NCBI GenBank assembly: GCA_966212505.1
Contig: CBIHRS010000009.1
Coordinates: 62,001 to 126,000 of the forward strand
Direction: 5' to 3'
DNA length: 64,000 nucleotides
Source of the DNA: CAMLIZ01 sp966212505
GTDB taxonomy: Bacteria > Pseudomonadota > Gammaproteobacteria > Burkholderiales > Burkholderiaceae_C
The notes under the pieces were generated by a model, which did not search any database, was not told where the DNA came from, and saw only the letters and a program-made list of their open reading frames with translations. The translations under genes were made by a program, and so were the position numbers. Shown here one piece after another: positions 41,753-50,673 of this stretch. The stretch's first letter is position 1, and every line of letters starts with the position of its first letter.

Positions 41753-42777
41753 GATGACTTCTCCCCGGGTTGCATGCAGACGGTTTCTCCGCGCCGGCTC
41801 ATCGACAGGCTCGCCGCCTCGATGAGCTCCACGACGCGCAGGCCCAGCTGCCCGTCGGTCTTGGGCACCGCGCCGCTCTCGATGCAGTCGATGAAGTGCT
41901 CGCCCTCGACACGCAGCGCCTCGGTGAGCGCCAGCTTGGGCGCCCACATGTCGCCGGTGCGGTAGCCCACGCGCATCTCCTGGATCTTCAGCGGATCGTC
42001 GGTGAAGCTCACGCCCTTGTCGTAGACCTTGATCTTCTCGCTCGGCTCGAGGTCGTCGTAGGTGATCATCTTCTTGCTGCCGCCCACCAGGATCTGCCGC
42101 ACCTTCACCGGCGCCAGCCAGCTGACGTTGGCATGCGCGATGGTTCCCGATTCGTAGAACAGCGTCACATAGGCCAGGTTCTCCGGCGTTCCAGGAAAGT
42201 GATTGGTGCCGCTGGCCGACACCGCGACCGGCTGCTCGCCGAGCAGGTGGTCGAGGATCGAGAAGTCGTGCACCGCCAGGTCGGAGATCACGCTGACGTC
42301 ACGCTGGAAGAGCCCGAGGTTCACGCGCACCGAGTCGTAGTAGTAGATGCGCCCGAGTTCGCCGGCCTTGATGATCTCGCCCATCTTGCTCACCGCGCCG
42401 GTGTAGATGAAGGTGTGGTCAACCAGCAGCACGCGCTGCCGCCTGCGCGCCTCGTCGACCAGTTGGCGGGCCTGGTGCGAATGCTCGGTCATCGGTTTCT
42501 CGAGCCACACGTGCTTGCCCGCCCGCAGTGCTGCGAGTGCCAGCTCGAAATGCGTGTTGACCGGCGTGGCGATCGCGATCGCGTCGATCGACGGATCGTC
42601 GAGCAGGTCGCACAGGTCGGTGGTGGTCCTCACCGCGGGGTAGCGCTGCCGCACCGCGGCGAGCTTGCCTTCGTCGAGGTCGGCCACGGCGGCCACGCGG
42701 GCACCCGGCGTCTCGGCGAAGTTGCGCACCAGGTTGGGCCCCCAGTAGCCGTAGCCGACGATTCCGATGTTGACCAT
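41749..42777 (-). CDS. Gfo/Idh/MocA sugar oxidoreductase
   Basis: The 342-residue NAD(P)-dependent oxidoreductase has the N-terminal nucleotide-binding motif GIVGYGYWGPNLVRN, the catalytic-region motif EKPMTEH and a C-terminal substrate domain. It would oxidise a nucleotide sugar to the keto-sugar used by the next aminotransferase. Start 42777 has GGAGGG in the right place; one base separates it from the upstream stop. The VGYGYWGPNL form occurs in polysaccharide loci and differs from classical WbpB starts, so the exact substrate is uncertain. Confidence 0.9.
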   Translation of the reverse strand: MVNIGIVGYGYWGPNLVRNFAETPGARVAAVADLDEGKLAAVRQRYPAVRTTTDLCDLLDDPSIDAIAIATPVNTHFELALAALRAGKHVWLEKPMTEHSHQARQLVDEARRRQRVLLVDHTFIYTGAVSKMGEIIKAGELGRIYYYDSVRVNLGLFQRDVSVISDLAVHDFSILDHLLGEQPVAVSASGTNHFPGTPENLAYVTLFYESGTIAHANVSWLAPVKVRQILVGGSKKMITYDDLEPSEKIKVYDKGVSFTDDPLKIQEMRVGYRTGDMWAPKLALTEALRVEGEHFIDCIESGAVPKTDGQLGLRVVELIEAASLSMSRRGETVCMQPGEKSS

Positions 42778-42778
42778 C

Positions 42779-43288
42779 TCATGCCCTCCCTGAGTTGGCC
42801 GACAGCAGCGCGTGGCGCTGCGTGCGGATGTCGCCGACCACGCGCGCGGGCACGCCGGCCACGATCGCGTAGTCGGGAACGTCCCGGGTGACCACCGCGC
42901 CGGCGCCGACCAGGGCCTTCTCGCCGACGGTGACGCCGGGGATGATGGTCGCGTTGGAGCCGATCGACGCGCCCCGCCTGACACGGGTGGTCTCCAAGGC
43001 CCAGTCGGCGGCCGTCTGCAGGCTGCCGTCGGCATTCGTCGCGCGCGGCATGCGGTCGTTGGTGAACATCACGCCGTGGCCCACGCAGACCTCGTCCTCG
43101 ATCACCACGCCTTCGCAGATGAAGGTGTGCGATGAAATCTTGCAGCGGGCGCCGACCAGCACCCCGCGCTGGATCTCGACAAAGGCGCCGATCTTCGTGC
43201 CCTCCCCGACCTTGCAGCCGTAGAGGTTCACCAGCGCTGGCTGGTACAGGACGACATCCGTCGCCAGCATGGCGTCGACAATGGGCAT
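42779..43288 (-). CDS. Hexapeptide-repeat sugar N-acetyltransferase (WbpD-like)
   Basis: The 169-residue left-handed beta-helix acyltransferase shows repeats such as IGAFVEIQRGVLVGARC, ISSHTFICEGVVIED, the insertion FTNDRMPRATN, then IGSNATIIPGVTVGE and VVTRDVP. This pattern is typical of WbpD/WlbB enzymes that acetylate the 3-amino group of UDP-amino-uronic acids. AAGGAGG lies 8 bases before the ATG. It is the first of four amino-sugar genes and follows the tyrosine kinase gene by 20 bases. Confidence 0.88.
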   Translation of the reverse strand: MPIVDAMLATDVVLYQPALVNLYGCKVGEGTKIGAFVEIQRGVLVGARCKISSHTFICEGVVIEDEVCVGHGVMFTNDRMPRATNADGSLQTAADWALETTRVRRGASIGSNATIIPGVTVGEKALVGAGAVVTRDVPDYAIVAGVPARVVGDIRTQRHALLSANSGRA

Positions 43289-43308
43289 GGAAACACCTCC
43301 TTGAAAAA

Positions 43309-44064
43309 TCAGTTGCCGGCGGCCGGGTACGCATAGCCGTAGCCCAGCGGGGCCACCGGCTCGGGCGCCTTGTTGAGCACGGCCATCACGATCGGGCACG
43401 GCTCCGCGGCCGCGAAAGCCTGCTTCACTGCCGCGCGCGGCGTGCGCGAGGCCAGGACCACCAGCACGACCTGCCCGACGCGCGAGGCCAGCACGCGGGC
43501 CTCATTGGTGACCAGCAGCGGCGGGCCATCGAAGATCACGATGCGGTCCGGATACCGAGCCGACAGCGACGCCAGCAGGCGCTCCATCGCAGCGCTGGCC
43601 AGCAGCTCGGTCGCCATGTCGTTGCAGGCGCCGGCCGGCAGGATCGACAGCTTGGGCACGTTGGTCTCGAGCACCACGTCGCCGACGTCCAGCGACGGGT
43701 CCACCAGCAGGTCGAGCAGCCCGCGCCGCGCATCGACGCCGAGCCGACGCATCAGGTCAGGCCGTACCACATCGGCATCGACCAGCAGCACCGAGGTGTC
43801 GATCTCCGCCGCCATGCTCATCGCGAGGTTGATCGAGAAGAAGGTCTTGCCTTCTCCCGGCAGCGCACTCGTGACCATGATCATCGGCAGGCGGCTGGCC
43901 GCGCCGTCGGCACGTCTCGCGTTTTTTAGCAGCGCCCGCTTCATGTAGCGGAATTCCTCGGCCAGCACCGATCTGGTCTGCGTGGGAACCAGGTGCCCGG
44001 TGCGCTCCAGGTGGACCAGGTCGAGCACAGTGGGCGGCACACGCGGTTCGTGCATTGCGTTCAT
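43309..44064 (-). CDS. Polysaccharide tyrosine autokinase (XrtA-type)
   Basis: This 251-residue cytoplasmic BY-kinase controls polysaccharide assembly together with the chain-length protein. Seen: the Walker A motif SALPGEGKTFFS, Walker A' in LLVDADVVRPDL, Walker B in IVIFDGPPLL, and a short tyrosine cluster at the C-terminus (GYGYAYP) for autophosphorylation. It resembles the kinases of PEP-CTERM/XrtA loci. The start at 44064 has GGAG 7 bases upstream; an ATG at 44091 would overlap the previous gene by 14 bases. Confidence 0.9.
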   Translation of the reverse strand: MNAMHEPRVPPTVLDLVHLERTGHLVPTQTRSVLAEEFRYMKRALLKNARRADGAASRLPMIMVTSALPGEGKTFFSINLAMSMAAEIDTSVLLVDADVVRPDLMRRLGVDARRGLLDLLVDPSLDVGDVVLETNVPKLSILPAGACNDMATELLASAAMERLLASLSARYPDRIVIFDGPPLLVTNEARVLASRVGQVVLVVLASRTPRAAVKQAFAAAEPCPIVMAVLNKAPEPVAPLGYGYAYPAAGN

Positions 44065-44077
44065 CGGGCTGCTCCGT

Positions 44078-45652
44078 TCATGAAGCCGCATGGCGCGCGA
44101 CGGAGATCCAGGCCACCCACGCGATCTGCAGCGCCATGACGATCGACAGCACCATCGCGAAGCGCAGCATGCCGGCCCGCCGCTCCTGCATGTCGCGCGG
44201 CGTCATGCGGACCGACACCGTGCCGAGCACCGGCCTGCCCGAGAACTGCTGCAGCGTGGCCGCCTCGGAGAACGTGGGCCTCACGAGGTCGGCGGCCATG
44301 GCGGCGCCGAGGCCTGCCGCGATCGACACCACCACCGAGATCAGGGCCAGGTGCAGCCGCCCCGGGAATACCGGCGACGACGACACGCGCGCCGGCTCGA
44401 TGACCCGGAAGTCCGCGAGGTGCGACGACTCGTCGAGCTTCATGGCCAGCGACGCCGACTCGCGCCGCATCACCATCTGGTCGTAGTTCCTGCGCAGCAC
44501 GTCGTAGTCGCGGTTCAGCTGCACCAGTTCGGCTTCCACCTGCGGCACGCGGCCAGCCAGCGCGCGCAGTTCATCCAGCCGGGCCTGCTGCGCAGTCAGT
44601 TGCGAATGCAGCGCCGCGACCTGCGCCTCGGCCTCGCTCAGCGACAGCCGCAGCTTCTGGTACACGGGGTTGGTCACCGCGCGGCCGGCCTGGCCGAACG
44701 TGGCGAGCAACCGCTCTTCGGCCTGCCGCTGCTCGCGTGCCTCGGCCTCGAGCTGGCCGATCACGCGGCGCGCGCCGATCACGTCGGGGTGGGCCTCGGT
44801 GTAGCGGCGAAGCAGTTCATCGAGGGCCCGCTTCTGCGCCGCCAGCCGCACTTCGACTTCCGGGACGGGACCACCCCCGTACCTGCCCGCCAATTCCGCC
44901 GGCAGCTGCGGCGGCTCGGCGTCGAGCGCATGCCGGTAGGTGTCGCGCGACTGCTCGGCCGCGACCAGCTCGACACGCAGCTTGTGGACTGCTTCGGTCA
45001 TCGCCGAGATGCGCGAGAAGTAGTCGTGGTCCGACACGCCGGATACGCTGAAGTTGCGCGACTTGAACTCCTTCAGCCGGTCCTCCGACTCGACGAGCTT
45101 GGCTTCGTAGACGCGGATCTGCTCGTCGATGAAGCGGCCCGCATCTTCGGAGTCGCGCTTCTTCGCGCCCACGCCGGAGTGGACGAACATGTCCACGGTG
45201 GCATCGACAAGGCGGCGCGCGGCCGAAGGACTCGCGCCGCGATAGGTGATCTCGTAGAGGTTGCCCGAGCCGGTGGGCGCGATCCTGATCTGGTCCATCA
45301 GGCGCGACACCGCGGCATCCCTGCGCGCCGGGGTCGAGACGTCGAACTGCAGGCCCGGCGTGCGCAGCAACTGCTCCACGTTGGTGCGCGAGATCAGTGT
45401 TCGCGCGAGCATACGCACCTGCTGGTCGATGTCGGGCTCGAAGGTCAGCCCCGACATCAACGGCTTGAGCACGGTCTCGGTGTCGACATAGACGCGTGCG
45501 ACAGCTTCGTACCGCTCGGGCACCAGCGACACGGCGACCGCACAGGCCACCGCGGTGCTTGCACCACAACCGAGCGCGAGCCAGCGACGCCCGCCTGCAA
45601 CGCTCATCACTTTCTTCGCGTGATCGACAAAGACTTCGACGACGTTGCTCAC
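44078..45652 (-). CDS. Polysaccharide chain-length determinant (Wzz, XrtA-type)
   Basis: This 524-residue inner-membrane protein has a membrane segment near residues 23-45, a long periplasmic coiled-coil part (EAEAREQRQAEERLL, LSEAEAQVAALHSQLTAQQ), and C-terminal membrane segments (ISVVVSIAAGLGAAMAA; MVLSIVMALQIAWVAWI). The start is GTG with AAGGAGG 7 bases upstream. Its length and lack of a fused kinase fit the PEP-CTERM-linked chain-length group; the partner kinase is the next gene. It is first in the leftward arm of the polysaccharide locus. Confidence 0.92.
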   Translation of the reverse strand: MSNVVEVFVDHAKKVMSVAGGRRWLALGCGASTAVACAVAVSLVPERYEAVARVYVDTETVLKPLMSGLTFEPDIDQQVRMLARTLISRTNVEQLLRTPGLQFDVSTPARRDAAVSRLMDQIRIAPTGSGNLYEITYRGASPSAARRLVDATVDMFVHSGVGAKKRDSEDAGRFIDEQIRVYEAKLVESEDRLKEFKSRNFSVSGVSDHDYFSRISAMTEAVHKLRVELVAAEQSRDTYRHALDAEPPQLPAELAGRYGGGPVPEVEVRLAAQKRALDELLRRYTEAHPDVIGARRVIGQLEAEAREQRQAEERLLATFGQAGRAVTNPVYQKLRLSLSEAEAQVAALHSQLTAQQARLDELRALAGRVPQVEAELVQLNRDYDVLRRNYDQMVMRRESASLAMKLDESSHLADFRVIEPARVSSSPVFPGRLHLALISVVVSIAAGLGAAMAADLVRPTFSEAATLQQFSGRPVLGTVSVRMTPRDMQERRAGMLRFAMVLSIVMALQIAWVAWISVARHAAS

Positions 45653-45787
45653 TGCTCGCCTCCTTGATGGGTCACACGAGGCTAGGCGTCGCGCTCCATC
45701 ACCTACAAGTGACTTTTTTCATTCATCGAATGCATTGCACGGGTCATGCGATCAGTCCATTCTTTTTCGCGCTTCAAGGAGACCCGC
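45653..45787. promoter_or_regulatory. Divergent promoter region of the polysaccharide locus
   Basis: This 135-base spacer separates the leftward chain-length arm from the rightward glycosyltransferase arm. It contains the A/T-richer stretch GTGACTTTTTTCATTCATC and must carry both promoters. On the minus strand TTGTAG and TAGCCT lie about 18 bases apart, a weak match to sigma-70; no sigma-54 (-24/-12) pair was found. Confidence 0.5.
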
Positions 45788-46993
45788 ATGAACGCTGACG
45801 ACGACACCTCCACCCTTGCGATTCCCGAGCGTGTGCGGCACACGCCGTCGCTGATGAACCTGTCTAGACAAGTACCCGGAAATACAAATCCGAACACCTG
45901 CAACGCCTGCGAAGGAACCGGCATCCGCCACATCGCCGGTGTGTGTGCGCCGCCGTACAGAGCGGACAACCCGATCCGTGCCACATTGCCAGCCAACGTC
46001 TTCCTGAGGGATCTTCATCGTGAAATGCGGCGCTCCGAGAGGTCGAACGCCGCGCTGTCCCTGGCGCTCTATCACGTCGACCCCATGCACCCGCTTCAGG
46101 CCGATCTTCTGCTGGACGCCATCTACGGCGCGAAGCGTGAAACGGACATCGTCGGACATGTCGGCAACAACGTGATCGCCGTGCTCTGCACCGACACGGA
46201 CGAACCCGGTATCAGGAGCTTCATGAAGAAGATCGACGCGCGATCGGGCGGACTCCCGTTCGCGCCGGTCGCGGCCACCTACCCGGACGACATCTTCCAG
46301 AGCATCACCAGCGGAACCGGCATGCAATCCACCATCGATCCCTTGCTCGTGTCGGATGCCGGCAGCGAAACCGGCCGCGGCTATGCGCTCAAGCGCTGCC
46401 TCGACGTGGTGGGCGCTGTCGTCGCAATCTGCCTGCTGAGCCCACTGATGCTGCTGGTGGCCGCCGCCATCTCCCTCGGGTCGCCGGGCCCGGTGATCTT
46501 CAGGCAGACGCGGCTCGGCAAGGGCGGCAAGCCCTTCACGTTCTACAAGTTCCGCTCGATGCGCATCGACAGCGACGATCGCGTCCACAGGCAGTTCGTC
46601 GCGTCCCTCATCAAGGATGGCCAGGCCGAAGGGGCCACGTACAAACTGCATGCCGATCCACGCATCACGCGCATCGGCCGGTTGATCCGCAAAACCAGCA
46701 TCGACGAGCTGCCGCAGTTCTTCAACGTGCTCAAGGGCGACATGAGCCTGGTGGGACCGAGGCCGCCGATCCCCTATGAAACGGTGCACTACCAGTCATG
46801 GCACCTGCGCCGCATCCTGAGCATCAAGCCGGGGATCACCGGCCTGTGGCAGGTGGACGGCCGCAGCCGCGTCACCTTCAGCGAGATGGTCCGGATGGAC
46901 CTGCGCTACATCCACGACTGCTCGCTGCTGCTCGACCTGAAGATCCTCGTGAAGACGGTCTTCGTGGTGATCCGCTGCAACGGCGCCGTGTAG
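45788..46993 (+). CDS. Priming sugar phosphotransferase with GGDEF-like N-terminus
   Basis: The C-terminal 210 residues are a bacterial sugar transferase that moves a sugar-1-phosphate to undecaprenyl phosphate, the first step of repeat-unit assembly: a membrane segment (VVGAVVAICLLSPLMLLV), GPVIFRQTRLGKGGKPF, YKFRSM, DELPQFFNVLKGDMSLVGPRP and GITGLWQVDGRS. The usual multi-span N-terminus is missing. In its place is a soluble part with REMRRSERSNAALSLALYHVD and RETDIVGHVGNNVIAVL, like a degenerate GGDEF fold. AAGGAG precedes the ATG. It is the first gene of the rightward arm. Confidence 0.92.
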   Translation: MNADDDTSTLAIPERVRHTPSLMNLSRQVPGNTNPNTCNACEGTGIRHIAGVCAPPYRADNPIRATLPANVFLRDLHREMRRSERSNAALSLALYHVDPMHPLQADLLLDAIYGAKRETDIVGHVGNNVIAVLCTDTDEPGIRSFMKKIDARSGGLPFAPVAATYPDDIFQSITSGTGMQSTIDPLLVSDAGSETGRGYALKRCLDVVGAVVAICLLSPLMLLVAAAISLGSPGPVIFRQTRLGKGGKPFTFYKFRSMRIDSDDRVHRQFVASLIKDGQAEGATYKLHADPRITRIGRLIRKTSIDELPQFFNVLKGDMSLVGPRPPIPYETVHYQSWHLRRILSIKPGITGLWQVDGRSRVTFSEMVRMDLRYIHDCSLLLDLKILVKTVFVVIRCNGAV

Positions 46994-47004
46994 GAGGACA
47001 TCAC

Positions 47005-47982
47005 GTGGACATCGACGGCGCCAACATCCTCGTGACCGGCGGAGCCGGTCTGATCGGCTCGGCCACCATCGACCTGCTGCTGCGCAGGCACCGGCCCGCA
47101 CGGATCGTGATCCTGGACAACCTCGCCCGCGGCACGCGCAAGAACCTCGCCGCGGTGCTGAAGCACCCGCGCGTGAGCTTCATCGAGGGCGACATCCGCG
47201 ATCTGCGCACGGTGCGCGATGCGGTCGAAGGCATGGACGCGGTGATCCACCTCGCGGCACTGCGCATCACCGCCTGCGCCGCGGACACACGGCAGGCCAT
47301 GCAGGTGATGTGCGACGGCAGCTTCAACGTCGTCGACGCGGCCCACGAGGCCGGCGTGCGGAAGATCATCGCGGCCTCCTCGGCGTCGATTTACGGCCTG
47401 GCCGACTCGTTCCCCACGCGCGAGGACCACCACCCGTACAACAACCGCACCTGGTACGGCACGGCCAAGGTCATGCTCGAAGGCCTGCTGCGCTCGTACC
47501 ACGACATGCACGGCCTGCCCTATGCGGCGCTGCGCTACTTCAACGTCTACGGGCCGCGCATGGACCTGCACGGCAAGTACACCGAGGTGCTGATCCGCTG
47601 GATGGAACGCATCGCCGCGGGCGAGCCGCCGCTGATCCTCGGCGATGGCCGGCAGACGATGGACTTCGTCTACATCGACGACGTTGCCCGGGCCAACGTG
47701 CTCGCGCTCGGGTCCGCCGCTGACGACGAGGTCTTCAACGTGGCCAGCGGCACCGAGACCAGCCTGAACGAGCTCGCCATCGCGCTGCTCGACGCGATGG
47801 GATCCGACCTCATGCCGGAGCACGGTCCGCAGCGCGCGGTCAACCCCGTGCCGCGCCGGCTCGCCGACACCTCCAAGGCGGCGCGCATCCTCGGCTTCAG
47901 GGCCGAGGTCGGACTCGAGCAAGGGCTGGCGCAGCTGGTCGAGTGGTGGCGCCGCAGCAGGCTCGCGGAGGTGACGGCATGA
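47005..47982 (+). CDS. NAD-dependent sugar epimerase/dehydratase (SDR)
   Basis: The 325-residue extended short-chain dehydrogenase has the NAD motif VTGGAGLIGS, the serine in ASSASIYG, the catalytic YGTAK and the UDP-sugar region YFNVYGPRM. It converts a nucleotide sugar, probably by 4-epimerisation or dehydration. The start is GTG with AGGAGG 7 bases upstream. Its stop overlaps the aminotransferase start by four bases; the pair suggests a second amino-sugar path besides that of the leftward arm. Confidence 0.9.
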   Translation: MDIDGANILVTGGAGLIGSATIDLLLRRHRPARIVILDNLARGTRKNLAAVLKHPRVSFIEGDIRDLRTVRDAVEGMDAVIHLAALRITACAADTRQAMQVMCDGSFNVVDAAHEAGVRKIIAASSASIYGLADSFPTREDHHPYNNRTWYGTAKVMLEGLLRSYHDMHGLPYAALRYFNVYGPRMDLHGKYTEVLIRWMERIAAGEPPLILGDGRQTMDFVYIDDVARANVLALGSAADDEVFNVASGTETSLNELAIALLDAMGSDLMPEHGPQRAVNPVPRRLADTSKAARILGFRAEVGLEQGLAQLVEWWRRSRLAEVTA

Positions 47983-49139
47983 TCCCGATCGCCAAGCCGT
48001 TGCTGGGCGAAGCCGAGGCCGAGGCCGCGCGCCGCGCGATCCTGAGCGGCTGGATCACCCAGGGCCCCGAAGTGGCCGCCTTCGAGCAGGCCTTTGCGCA
48101 CTGCGTCGGCGCCCCTCATGCCTGCGCGGTGTCCAACTGCACGACCGCACTGCACCTGGCCCTGCTGGCCTGCGGCGTCGACACCGGCGACGACGTCATC
48201 ACCGCGAGCCATTCGTACATCGCCACCGCCAACGCGATCCGCCACTGCCAGGCAAGGCCGGTGTTCGTCGACATCGAGCCCCACGGCTACAACATCGATC
48301 CGGCCCTCATCGAGGCCGCCATCACGCCGCGCACGCGGGCGATCCTGTGCGTGCACCAGGTCGGCATGCCCTGCGCGATGGAGGCCATCGTCGCGCTGGG
48401 ACGGCGCCATCGCATTCCCGTCATCGAGGACGCGGCCTGCGCGATCGGCAGCGAGATCCTGTGGAATGGCGCCTGGGAGCCGATCGGCCGGCCGCACGGC
48501 GACATCGCCTGTTTCTCGCTGCACCCCCGCAAGATCATCAGCACCGGAGACGGCGGCATCCTGACCACGCGCAACCCGCAGTGGGACGCCCGCTTCCGGT
48601 TGCTGAGGCAGCACGCGATGAGCATCCCTGACACGGTGCGCCACGGCACGGCCCGGGTCGTCTTCGAGTCATACCCGACGGTGGGCTTCAACTACCGCAT
48701 GACCGACATCCAGGCCGCCATCGGCCGCGAGCAGCTCAAGCGCCTGCCGGGCATCGTCGAGCGCCGGCGCGAGCTGGCTGCGCGGTACCGCACGCTGCTG
48801 GCCGACATCGAAGGCCTGGGCCTACCCGAGGAACCCGCATGGGCACGCTCGAACTGGCAGAGCTACTGCGTGCGGCTGCCCGCCGGTTGCGACCAGCGCA
48901 CTGCGATGCAGGCCCTGCTGGACGATGGCGTCAGCACGCGGCGCGGCATCATGTGCAGCCATCGCGAGCCGGCCTACGCCACGCTGCCGCGCCGGCATGC
49001 GCTCGACCGTTCGGAAGCGGCACAGGACCATTGCATCCTGCTGCCGCTTTTCTGCGAGATGACCGAGGCCCAGCAGCAGCAGGTGGCAGCCTCGCTGCGG
49101 CAGGCCTGCCGCACGCCGAAGCTGGCCCGCCATGGTTGA
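47979..49139 (+). CDS. Second DegT/DnrJ/EryC1 aminotransferase
   Basis: This 386-residue PLP enzyme has SNCTTALHLALLACGV, IEDAACAIGSE, the Schiff-base lysine in FSLHPRKIISTGDGG and FNYRMTDIQAAIG. It aminates a nucleotide keto-sugar, presumably the product of the epimerase/dehydratase gene it overlaps (ATGA). It is clearly different in sequence from the aminotransferase at 40619-41752. The flippase gene starts 8 bases before its end. Confidence 0.92.
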   Translation: MIPIAKPLLGEAEAEAARRAILSGWITQGPEVAAFEQAFAHCVGAPHACAVSNCTTALHLALLACGVDTGDDVITASHSYIATANAIRHCQARPVFVDIEPHGYNIDPALIEAAITPRTRAILCVHQVGMPCAMEAIVALGRRHRIPVIEDAACAIGSEILWNGAWEPIGRPHGDIACFSLHPRKIISTGDGGILTTRNPQWDARFRLLRQHAMSIPDTVRHGTARVVFESYPTVGFNYRMTDIQAAIGREQLKRLPGIVERRRELAARYRTLLADIEGLGLPEEPAWARSNWQSYCVRLPAGCDQRTAMQALLDDGVSTRRGIMCSHREPAYATLPRRHALDRSEAAQDHCILLPLFCEMTEAQQQQVAASLRQACRTPKLARHG

Positions 49140-50673
49140 CGACACCGCTGCCCTCGCCGGCACCGCCCCCGCAGCGCGGCGGGCGCACAGCTATCGCGAC
49201 ATCTTGAAGTCGTCGGCGATCATCGGCGGCTCGTCGGCCATCACCGTGTGCATCGGCATCGTCCGCACCAAGGCCATGGCGGTGCTGCTCGGCCCGGCGG
49301 GCTACGGCCTGATGGGGGCCTACCTGCTGATCGCCGAGCTGACCCGCAACGTGGCGCAGCTGGGCATCAATGCCAGCGGCGTCCGCCAGATCGCCGAGGC
49401 CGAGGCTTCGGGCGATCGCGTGCGCATCGCGCGCACCGTGGCGGTGCTGCGGCGCACGTCGCTGGCCTGCGCCGTGCTCGGTACGCTGGGGCTGGCCGCG
49501 CTCTCCGGCCCGGTCGCGCGGCTGACGTTCGGCGACGACGTCCATGCCGGCCGGGTCGCGCTGTTGTCACTGGCGGTGTTCTTCTCGCTGGTCGCCGGCG
49601 GCCAGGGCGCACTGCTGCAGGGCATGCGGCGCATCGGCGACCTGGCGCGCCTCTCGGTCCTGGGGGGACTGCTGGGCACCGCGGTCGCCGTCGCGCTCGT
49701 CCACGCGTTCGGCCAGGCCGGCCTGGTGCCGGCCCTCGTGATCGCGGCCGCCTGTTCGGTCGTCGCGTCATGGTGGTACAGCCGCGGGATCGCGGTCGCC
49801 ACGCCGCAGATGCGCATGCAGGAGATCGCGGCCGATGCCGGCGCCCTGCTGAAGCTGGGCCTCGCGTTCATGGCCAGCGGCCTGCTGACGGCCGGCGCGG
49901 CCTACGCGGTGCGCATCATCGTGTTGCGCGTGGCCGGCATCGAGGCGGCAGGGATCTATCACGCCGCGTGGACGCTCGGTGGTCTCTACATCGGCTTCGT
50001 GCTGCAGACGCTGGGCACCGATTTCTATCCCCGCCTCGTGGGCGCCGCCCGCGACGATGCCGAATGCAACCGGCTGGTGAACGAACAGGCCCAGGTGAGC
50101 CTGCTGCTGGCAATGCCCGGGGTGCTGGCCACGCTGACCTTCGCATCGCTTGCCGTGTCGCTGTTCTACAGCCCCGGCTTCGCCGGCGCGGCCAACGTCC
50201 TGCGGTGGATCTGCCTGGGCATGGCCTTGCGCGTGATGACCTGGCCGATCGGTTACATCGTGGTCGCGAAGAACCTGCAGGTCCTGTTCTTCGCGCTCGA
50301 GCTGGCGTGGACGGCGGTGAACGTCGGCTTGACCTGGTGCTGCGTCCTGGCCTTCGGCGTCGAGGGCGCCGGCATCGCCTTCTTCGGTTCCTACGTGTTC
50401 CACGCACTGCTGCTGTACCCGGTCGTGCGGCGGCTGAGCGGCTTTCGCTGGAACAGCGTCAACCGCCGCTGCGCGGCCCTCTGCCTCGCATCGATCGCGC
50501 TCGTCTTCATCGGCTTCCAGCTGCTGCCGCCAGCGGCGGCGCTCCTGCTCGGCCTGCTGTCGATGATCGCGAGCGGGTATGCATCGGCCCGCAAGCTGGT
50601 GCAGCTCGCGTCGCCGCAGCACCTGCCCCGACCGGTCGCGTGGCTCCTGCAATGGAGGAAGTTGTCGCCATGA
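49132..50673 (+). CDS. wzx: Repeat-unit flippase (Wzx type)
   Basis: This 513-residue MOP-superfamily membrane protein has about 12 hydrophobic spans, starting with SSAIIGGSSAITVCIGIVR and the typical TKAMAVLLGPAGYGLMG. It moves the lipid-linked repeat unit across the inner membrane. It overlaps the aminotransferase gene by 8 bases and the next glycosyltransferase gene by 4. Confidence 0.9.
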   Translation: MVDDTAALAGTAPAARRAHSYRDILKSSAIIGGSSAITVCIGIVRTKAMAVLLGPAGYGLMGAYLLIAELTRNVAQLGINASGVRQIAEAEASGDRVRIARTVAVLRRTSLACAVLGTLGLAALSGPVARLTFGDDVHAGRVALLSLAVFFSLVAGGQGALLQGMRRIGDLARLSVLGGLLGTAVAVALVHAFGQAGLVPALVIAAACSVVASWWYSRGIAVATPQMRMQEIAADAGALLKLGLAFMASGLLTAGAAYAVRIIVLRVAGIEAAGIYHAAWTLGGLYIGFVLQTLGTDFYPRLVGAARDDAECNRLVNEQAQVSLLLAMPGVLATLTFASLAVSLFYSPGFAGAANVLRWICLGMALRVMTWPIGYIVVAKNLQVLFFALELAWTAVNVGLTWCCVLAFGVEGAGIAFFGSYVFHALLLYPVVRRLSGFRWNSVNRRCAALCLASIALVFIGFQLLPPAAALLLGLLSMIASGYASARKLVQLASPQHLPRPVAWLLQWRKLSP

